This document shows positions 1 to 5,230 of a stretch of DNA of 6,538 nt, piece after piece. This DNA is from Ruminococcus sp. (lineage in GTDB: Bacteria; Bacillota; Clostridia; Oscillospirales; Ruminococcaceae): NCBI GenBank assembly GCA_003488415.1, contig DNLQ01000231.1, positions 1-6,538 of the forward strand, given 5' to 3'. The position numbers and the translations under genes were made by a program. How positions within the stretch are numbered: position 1 is the first letter of the stretch; every line of letters starts with the position of its first letter. The notes under the pieces were generated by a model, which worked only from the letters and a program-made list of their open reading frames with translations, was not told where the DNA came from and did no database searches.

Positions 1-722
1 CCATCAATCTGGAGCTGATCTTCTCCGACATCGAAATGCTCGACCGCCGTATCGACCGTGCCAAGAAGTCCGCTAAAAGCGATAAGAAGTACCTGGCTGA
101 GGTGGATCTTCTGGAAAGACTCAAGGAGCATCTGGAGAACGGAAAGTCCGCAAGAGGCTTTGATTTTACAGACGAGGAGCGTGAGCTGATAAAGTCTACT
201 CCCCTGCTCTCCGCAAAGCCTGTCATCTATGCCGCAAACCTCAGCGACAGCGACTTCTCCAACAATATCGACACCAATGAAAATTACCTCAAGGTAAAGG
301 CTCTGGCAGAGGAGGAGCATTCCGCTGTTCTCCCTATCTGCGCTCAGACAGAAGCTGAGATAGCCGAAATGGACGAGGAGGACAAGAAAATGTTCCTGGC
401 AGAGCTGGGACTTGAAGTGTCCGGTCTTGACCGTATCATCAAGGAGGGCTACGCTCTTCTCGGTCTTATCTCCTTCCTCACCGCAGGCAAGCAGGAGGTT
501 CGTGCATGGACTATCACCAGAGGTACAAAGGCTCCTCAGGCTGCCGGTAAGATACATACCGACTTTGAGAAGGGCTTCATCCGTGCAGAGGTGATCTCCT
601 ATGACGACCTTATGGAATGCGGTACTATGGCTGCTGCCAAGGAGAAAGGACTCGTCCGCCTCGAAGGCAAGGAATACGTTATGCAGGACGGGGATATCGT
701 TGTTTTCAGATTCAATGTCTGA
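1..722 (+). CDS. ychF: YchF / Obg-like redox-regulated ATPase, 3' part (5' end outside window)
   Basis: The frame is open from the left edge (first full codon at position 3) to TGA at 720-722, giving about 239 C-terminal residues of a protein that is usually about 365 aa. The ATG at 36 is internal, because the family sequence INLELIFSDIEMLDRR already runs in frame before it. What remains is the helical coiled-coil arm, the return strand of the G domain with KPVIYAANLSD (NLSD sits where YchF proteins carry the NxxE-type base-recognition motif; here the acidic residue is Asp), and a full C-terminal TGS domain with AWTITRGTKAPQAAGKIHTD, FEKGFIRAEVISYDD and the terminal GDIVVFRFNV. YchF is a cytosolic ribosome-associated P-loop protein that prefers ATP over GTP and is linked to translation and oxidative stress responses; that role is family knowledge. 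The G1 P-loop lies outside the window. The gene converges on the downstream transporter and ends 78 bp before a hairpin terminator. Identity is very secure. Confidence 0.97.
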   Translation, partial: INLELIFSDIEMLDRRIDRAKKSAKSDKKYLAEVDLLERLKEHLENGKSARGFDFTDEERELIKSTPLLSAKPVIYAANLSDSDFSNNIDTNENYLKVKALAEEEHSAVLPICAQTEAEIAEMDEEDKKMFLAELGLEVSGLDRIIKEGYALLGLISFLTAGKQEVRAWTITRGTKAPQAAGKIHTDFEKGFIRAEVISYDDLMECGTMAAAKEKGLVRLEGKEYVMQDGDIVVFRFNV

Positions 723-800
723 TCATGAAAAGCCGGAACTGAAATGAATAGTATGTAAAGAAATACCAGTCCCCTTTCAAAGTATAAGACAAACAGAATG

Positions 801-840
801 CCCCGAAACGGTTTTCACCGCTTCGGGGCTGAACTTTTAT
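801..840. terminator. Bidirectional intrinsic terminator between convergent ychF and transporter
   Basis: The arms CCCCGAA (801-807) and TTCGGGG (822-828) pair. After one A/C mismatch, an inner stem CGGT (809-812) and ACCG (817-820) closes a TTTC loop. On the + strand the hairpin is followed by a short weak T run (CTGAACTTTT). On the - strand it is followed by the more T-rich CATTCTGTTTGTCTT. It lies 78 bp past the ychF stop and 29 bp past the transporter stop, which is where a shared terminator is expected. Confidence 0.8.
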
Positions 841-857
841 GCTGCTGTATCCTTATT

Positions 858-1751
858 TTACTGTGCCGGAGCATCCTTTCCGGTGATATGCTCCCTTTCA
901 GGCAGGTTCAGTATCATCATCGCTCCCAGTATCAGTGCTATACCGGCGATCTTCATGGGGCTCCTGTCCTCTCCGTATGCTGTCATTCCCAGCACTGCCC
1001 CTACCAGAGGCTCAACTGAGACCAGCACTGCCGCCTTTGAGGACTCCATGCGTGACAGTCCCCATGTGTACAGAAAGTACGGAAGTACTGTACATACAAG
1101 TCCTATCCCCAGACACAGAAGCACAAGTCTCCCGGAAGTCATCGCCGTGCTTACTGTCGCCGCCGGACGGCTGACCGGCAAGGCTCCGAGAAAACCAAGT
1201 ATGAAAGTCCATACTGTGACTGTCAGGGAGTCGTAGCGTCTCAGCGCCACCCGCCCGAATATAGTGTAGAGTCCGTAAAACAGTCCCGACGCCAGTCCTG
1301 TGAGAAGTATTCCGGGCGTGATGTCTGAACCTCCGGACAATCCTGCCACAAGCACGCAGCCTCCGAAGGTCATGGCGACTGCTGCCAGCTTAACTGCTGT
1401 GATGCGCTCCCGGAAGAACAGCGCTGACATCAGCATGATGAACACCGGCGAGGTGTACAGCAATACCACTGCCACCGACGCCTGCGACTTTATCATGGTG
1501 TGGAAGTAGCATATGTTGAACAATACTATGCTCACTATCCCCGTTCCTGCAAACATCCATATGTCCCGCAGCCTTATACGCAGCTTCTTCCGTGACATCA
1601 GTGCGACCGTCGCTGTAAGTGCAGGTGCTGCCACCGCAAGACGTATCAGCGTTATCTGCATGGCATCAAGCCCTCCGGCACTCAGGGAGCGTATGAACAG
1701 ACTTATTATGCCCCACAGCACTCCTGCGCCTATTACTGCCATTACAGGCAT
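858..1751 (-). CDS. EamA/DMT-superfamily membrane transporter (10 TM), substrate unknown
   Basis: This is a drug/metabolite transporter-type permease; members of this superfamily move amino acids, metabolites or toxic compounds across the cytoplasmic membrane, and the substrate cannot be read from sequence. From the ATG at 1751 it is 297 aa, the usual EamA length, and is made of two five-helix repeats. Hydrophobic segments lie at about residues 1-23, 32-51, 62-85, 91-112, 118-140, 145-169, 176-194, 209-232, 238-259 and 265-283. Family features include VLWGIISLFIRSL in TM1, LIRLAVAAPAL in TM2 and SVEPLVGAVLG in TM9. The tail is short and hydrophilic. The open frame extends to an ATG at 1862 (334 aa), but that adds a polar, Cys-containing 37-residue stretch (CPDC) unlike the family and has no Shine-Dalgarno. 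A strong AGAAGGAGG (1773-1781) instead points to a start near 1763-1751, where the best-spaced codon is ATA (1761-1763). The gene is monocistronic, with its own promoter and terminator. Ile codons checked near the 5' end are all ATA, unlike ileS, which suggests modest expression. The family call is firm; start and substrate are uncertain. Confidence 0.88.
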   Translation of the reverse strand: MPVMAVIGAGVLWGIISLFIRSLSAGGLDAMQITLIRLAVAAPALTATVALMSRKKLRIRLRDIWMFAGTGIVSIVLFNICYFHTMIKSQASVAVVLLYTSPVFIMLMSALFFRERITAVKLAAVAMTFGGCVLVAGLSGGSDITPGILLTGLASGLFYGLYTIFGRVALRRYDSLTVTVWTFILGFLGALPVSRPAATVSTAMTSGRLVLLCLGIGLVCTVLPYFLYTWGLSRMESSKAAVLVSVEPLVGAVLGMTAYGEDRSPMKIAGIALILGAMMILNLPEREHITGKDAPAQ

Positions 1752-1772
1752 TATCTTCTTTATGTGTGCCAG

Positions 1773-1781
1773 CCTCCTTCT
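1773..1781 (-). promoter_or_regulatory. Strong Shine-Dalgarno with no standard start codon in range
   Basis: Read on the - strand, AGAAGGAGG is followed by nine bases (CTGGCACAC) and then ATA in the transporter frame. The first ATG is 21 nt away at 1751. No ATG, GTG or TTG lies at a normal 5-10 nt distance in any frame. It is the only good ribosome site near the gene's 5' end, so it argues that translation begins around 1763-1751 and not at the ATG at 1862. Confidence 0.6.
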
Positions 1782-1882
1782 CAGCTCCCGACAAATAACT
1801 GTTTTGCCAGTCAGGACAGTTTGTGCTCCGCTGACGCAGTCCGGACAATGACCGCCTGACATCTGCTATAGAGTATACATAT

Positions 1883-1911
1883 ATTATAATACGGCGAAAA
1901 AGAAAAGTCAA
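1883..1911 (-). promoter_or_regulatory. Sigma-A-type promoter of the EamA transporter gene
   Basis: On the - strand there is a -35 box TTGACT (1906-1911), an exact 17-bp spacer and a perfect -10 box TATAAT (1883-1888). Transcription should begin near 1876. That leaves only about 14 nt before the ATG at 1862 but a normal leader of about 110-125 nt before the start region at 1763-1751, which supports the shorter protein. The -10 lies inside the self-complementary octamer ATTATAAT. Confidence 0.8.
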
Positions 1912-1957
1912 CATCTGCCTTTTTCCCTCTCTGCTGCATTATCTCTGCCTCCGGGTA

Positions 1958-1986
1958 TTGACAATCACGGCAAATAATGTTACAAT
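1958..1986 (+). promoter_or_regulatory. Sigma-A-type promoter of ileS (probably ileS-valS)
   Basis: A consensus -35 TTGACA (1958-1963), an exact 17-bp spacer and a -10 TACAAT (1981-1986) lie directly upstream of ileS. The predicted start is near 1993, leaving a leader of about 57 nt. It fires away from the transporter promoter, the two -35 boxes being 46 bp apart. The strong match suits a constitutively and highly expressed synthetase gene. Confidence 0.82.
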
Positions 1987-2002
1987 AAAATGTATTATTA
2001 TC

Positions 2003-2029
2003 GCCGGTGATAAAGAGAACAGCATCGGC
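2003..2029 (+). promoter_or_regulatory. Hairpin in the ileS 5' leader, just before the ribosome site
   Basis: GCCGGTG (2003-2009) can pair with CATCGGC (2023-2029) as a 7-bp stem with one G-U pair and a 13-nt A-rich loop. It falls inside the predicted transcript leader and ends 6 nt before the ileS ribosome site AAGGTG (2036-2041). No T run follows, so it is not a terminator. A role in mRNA stability or translation is possible but unproven, and a 7-bp stem could also occur by chance. Confidence 0.4.
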
Positions 2030-2049
2030 AAAGAAAAGGTGAGTGAATT

Positions 2050-5000
2050 ATGAAATACGAAGAACTTGCAGGAAAGCCGGATATATCCGCTATCCAGGAA
2101 AGTATACTGAAATTCTGGAAGGATGAGAAGGTCTTTGAGAAATCCGTTGACAAGGAGGGCGCTCCCGAAGTCGTCTTCTACGACGGTCCTCCCTTCCCCA
2201 CCGGTAAGCCCCACCACGGTACTATCCTCGTTTCCTTCATCAAGGACATGATCGCCAGATACTGGACTATGAAGGGCTATAAGGTCCCCAGAGTATGGGG
2301 CTGGGACTGCCACGGTCTTCCCATTGAGAATCAGGTCGAGAAGGATCTCGGTATCGACGACAAGAACTATATCGAGAATGAACTCGGTATCGACGTGTTC
2401 AATGACAAGTGCTTTGAGCTGGTATCAGGCAACAACGAGGCGTGGAAGGAATACGTTGAGCAGATGGCTCGCTGGGTGGACTACGACGGCGCTTACAAAA
2501 CCATGAACCCTACCTTCATGGAAAGCGTTATGTGGGCTTTCAAGCAGTGCTACGACAAGGGACTTATCTACCGTGATTACCGTGTTACTCCCTACTGCAC
2601 ACACTGTGAGACTTCACTTTCTATATCAGATACAAGAGAGTCAGACTCCACACGTCCCCGTCAGGACAGATGGATAATCGCCAAGTTCGCCACAGACGAG
2701 AAGATAGACGGCAAGCCCGTTTTCTTCCTGGCATGGACAACTACCCCCTGGACTCTCCCCTCAAACCTCTGCCTGGCTGTAGGCGAGGCTCTTGACTATT
2801 CCTTCGTTGACGTGGGTGAGGAGATCTTCATCGCCTGCACCAACGTTCTTCCTAAGTACGAAAAGATCTTCGGCAAGGAGCCGGTCATTGTAAAGTCCTG
2901 CAAGGGCGCTGACCTGGTCGGACGCACATATGAGCCGCTGTTCCCCTACTTCGCTGAACTGAAGGACAAGGCTTTCAGAGTCGTTACGGCTGATTACGTC
3001 GGCTCCGATGAGGGTGTCGGCATCGTTCATACTGCTCCCGCTTTCGGTGAGGACGACTACTGGACCTGCAAGAACAACGGTATCCCGCTGGTGAACCCCG
3101 TTGACGCAAAGGGACGCTTCACCGAGGAAGTTACTGACTTCTACGAGCCCGACGGCGAGAAGAACGTTATCGAGATGAATCCTACAGTTATCCGTTTCCT
3201 CTATGACAACGGAAAGGCTGTTGCAGACGGTACTATCGAGCATAACTACCCCCACTGCTGGAGATGCAAGCGTCCGCTCATCTACAAGGCTATGGATGCC
3301 TGGTACTTCGATGTCACCAAGATCAAGGACAGACTCATCGAGTGCAATGAGGAGATAAACTGGGTTCCTGAGACAGTAAAGCACGGCAGATTCGGAAAGT
3401 GGCTGGAGAATGCCCGTGACTGGAATATCTCCCGTAACCGCTACTGGTCTACTCCTATCCCGATCTGGGAGTGTGATACCTGCGGCGACAGAACTGTCCT
3501 CGGCAGCATCGACGAGATCGAGCAGGCAAGCGGAATCCGCCTTACTAACCTCCACCGTCAGTATATGGACAAGGTCACATTCAAGTGTAACTGCCCCGGA
3601 TGCACAGGTACAAAGGTTCGTGTTCCGGAAGTGCTTGACTGCTGGTTTGAGAGCGGCTCAGTTCCCTTCGCTCAGAAACACTACCCCTTTGAGAACAAGG
3701 AGTGGTTCGATTCACATTTCCCCTCTGATTTCATCGTGGAGTACACCGGTCAGATCCGCTGCTGGTTCTACTACCTCCACGTTCTCTCCGTGGCACTGTT
3801 CGACAAGCCCTGCTTCTCTAACTGCGTAGTCCACGGTACTATCCTTGCAAAGGACGGCAAGAAGCTCTCAAAGTCATCAAAGAACTACACCGATCCTATG
3901 CTCCTTATGAAGAAGTACGGTACTGACGCATTCAGACTCTACCTCTACCAGACAAACGCTATGCTCATCGGAGACCTGCTCTTCGACGACAACGGCATCC
4001 AGGACGCTTATCAGCAGATGATACTCCCCTACTGGAACGCCTGCAACTTCTTCATTTCCTATGCTAATATCGACGGCTACCGTCCGGAGACTCTTACAGC
4101 TCCCGACACCGACAATCAGCTTGACCGCTGGATGCTCGCCAAGCTGTATGAGGCTGCGGAAACTATCACTAAGAATATGGACGCATACTTCGTAAATAAG
4201 TACGTGGACAGCCTTATCGAACTGGTGGACGGTCTTACCAACTGGTTCATCCGCCGCTCCAGAAGAAGATTCTGGGAGAAGGGTATGTCTGCGGATAAGA
4301 AGAACGCATACGATACTCTGTACTACGTTCTCGTGAACATGACAAAGCTCTTCGCCCCCGTTGCTCCTATCCTCTCCGAAAAACTCTATCAGACTCTTAC
4401 CGGCAGATTCTCCGTACACCTTGATTCATGGCCGGAGATCCCTGCAAAGTTCAAGGACGATGAGCTGCTCGCTCAGGTCGAGCTTGTAAGAAATGTTATC
4501 TACCTTGCCCGTTCTATCAGAAGCAAGAATAACGTCAAGAACCGCCAGCCCCTTACTTCACTGGGTGTTGCTCTCTCTGACAACTCCGGTATCTCAGTCA
4601 TTGAGTCCTTCAAGGATATCATCGCTGAAGAACTGAATGTCAAGAGCGTGGAAGTTCTGGACAGCGTTGAAAGCATCGCAGATGTCAGATACGCTCCCAA
4701 CTTCAACGAGATAAGAAACCGCTACCCCGACAGAGTACCCGATATCATCAAGGCTGTAAAGAGCGGCAAGTTCGCTCTCACCTCCGAGGGTGCCGTACTT
4801 GATATCAACGGAAACAAGGAGACCTTTGACTCAGAGATCATCCTCGTTACCTACCAGGCTAAGTCCGGTCAGCACGTTGCAAGTGATAAGGGCATTGTCG
4901 TTTCCCTTGACCTCACTATCACCGACGAGCTCCGTGAGGAAGGCTTCGCCCGTGACATCGTAAGAAGCATCCAGGATGCACGCCGTCAGATGGACTGCGA

Positions 5001-5166
5001 GATCATGGACAATATCACCCTCAGACTGGAAGGCGATGTTCCTGATGCCTGGGTAGACTATATCTGCTCAGAGACTCTCAGCAAGCTCGGCGATGCAGTG
5101 CCTACAATGACCTTTGAGGTCGCATACGACGACAACAGAAAGGTGACTGTAAGCGTTACCAAGTGA
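2050..5166 (+). CDS. ileS: Isoleucyl-tRNA synthetase, type 2 (eukaryote-like), complete
   Basis: This cytosolic enzyme charges tRNA-Ile with isoleucine using ATP. It is 1038 aa, the size of type 2 IleRS (about 1030-1050) rather than the roughly 930 aa of E. coli-type enzymes. The start is set by AAGGTG (2036-2041), 8 nt before ATG. Seen in order: class I catalytic core with YDGPPFPTGKPHHGT (HIGH-equivalent HHGT, residues 55-58) and GWDCHGLPIE (84-93); CP1 editing domain, about 195-395, with WTTTPWTLPSN (229-239) and GVGIVHTAPAFGEDDY (322-337), whose H327 and D336 match the editing His and Asp of the family; Cys pairs C183/C186 and C403/C406 typical of metal knuckles; further Cys at 475, 478, 513, 515 and 518; CWFESGS (531-537); KLSKS (605-609) for KMSKS; the anticodon-binding helical domain from about 690 with NWFIRRSRRRFWE (731-743); and the type 2 C-terminal extension to 1038. 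The oddity is Thr in place of the last His of HIGH. It is followed after 64 bp by valS. Identity is near certain. Confidence 0.98.
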   Translation: MKYEELAGKPDISAIQESILKFWKDEKVFEKSVDKEGAPEVVFYDGPPFPTGKPHHGTILVSFIKDMIARYWTMKGYKVPRVWGWDCHGLPIENQVEKDLGIDDKNYIENELGIDVFNDKCFELVSGNNEAWKEYVEQMARWVDYDGAYKTMNPTFMESVMWAFKQCYDKGLIYRDYRVTPYCTHCETSLSISDTRESDSTRPRQDRWIIAKFATDEKIDGKPVFFLAWTTTPWTLPSNLCLAVGEALDYSFVDVGEEIFIACTNVLPKYEKIFGKEPVIVKSCKGADLVGRTYEPLFPYFAELKDKAFRVVTADYVGSDEGVGIVHTAPAFGEDDYWTCKNNGIPLVNPVDAKGRFTEEVTDFYEPDGEKNVIEMNPTVIRFLYDNGKAVADGTIEHNYPHCWRCKRPLIYKAMDAWYFDVTKIKDRLIECNEEINWVPETVKHGRFGKWLENARDWNISRNRYWSTPIPIWECDTCGDRTVLGSIDEIEQASGIRLTNLHRQYMDKVTFKCNCPGCTGTKVRVPEVLDCWFESGSVPFAQKHYPFENKEWFDSHFPSDFIVEYTGQIRCWFYYLHVLSVALFDKPCFSNCVVHGTILAKDGKKLSKSSKNYTDPMLLMKKYGTDAFRLYLYQTNAMLIGDLLFDDNGIQDAYQQMILPYWNACNFFISYANIDGYRPETLTAPDTDNQLDRWMLAKLYEAAETITKNMDAYFVNKYVDSLIELVDGLTNWFIRRSRRRFWEKGMSADKKNAYDTLYYVLVNMTKLFAPVAPILSEKLYQTLTGRFSVHLDSWPEIPAKFKDDELLAQVELVRNVIYLARSIRSKNNVKNRQPLTSLGVALSDNSGISVIESFKDIIAEELNVKSVEVLDSVESIADVRYAPNFNEIRNRYPDRVPDIIKAVKSGKFALTSEGAVLDINGNKETFDSEIILVTYQAKSGQHVASDKGIVVSLDLTITDELREEGFARDIVRSIQDARRQMDCEIMDNITLRLEGDVPDAWVDYICSETLSKLGDAVPTMTFEVAYDDNRKVTVSVTK

Positions 5167-5175
5167 TATCCACCA

Positions 5176-5205
5176 GATACCGTACAGGGCTGCCTGTACG
5201 GTATC
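5176..5205 (+). repeat. Perfect 13-bp inverted repeat in the ileS-valS gap, no T tract
   Basis: GATACCGTACAGG (5176-5188), a GCTG loop (5189-5192) and CCTGTACGGTATC (5193-5205) form a perfect 13-bp stem. It begins 9 bp after the ileS stop and ends 25 bp before the valS ATG. Neither strand carries a T run after it, so it does not look like a normal intrinsic terminator. Possible roles are an RNA stability or processing element that sets relative ileS and valS output, a partial terminator, or a protein-binding site. The structure itself is certain; the function is unknown. Confidence 0.75.
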
Positions 5206-5230
5206 ACAGTGTTATGAAAGGAATGATATA

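Noticed and set aside
36..38. ATG as the true start of the ychF product
   Set aside because: Conserved YchF sequence continues in frame upstream to the window edge, and the P-loop domain must lie further left.
725..742. Five-codon open frame just after ychF
   Set aside because: It is too short and has no ribosome site or other support. The 722-801 stretch otherwise shows nothing recognisable.
883..1236. Plus-strand open frames across the transporter region (also 798-1019, 1300-1509, 1513-1851)
   Set aside because: They are antisense to a 10-TM transporter with its own promoter and terminator, and their translations lack domains.
1885..1890. TATAAT on the + strand as a second ileS promoter
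   Set aside because: It arises because ATTATAAT is self-complementary. No -35-like box lies 16-18 bp upstream on + (TCTGCT).
1987..2049. T-box riboswitch before ileS
   Set aside because: The leader downstream of the promoter is only about 57 nt, with no T-box consensus and no terminator/antiterminator.
2761..3555. 264-codon open frame antisense to ileS
   Set aside because: It lies wholly inside the well-supported ileS gene, has no recognisable domain and no promoter of its own; it is a product of coding-strand codon bias.
5176..5205. Hairpin as a classical Rho-independent terminator of ileS
   Set aside because: No T run follows the stem on either strand. It is kept as an inverted repeat of unknown role.
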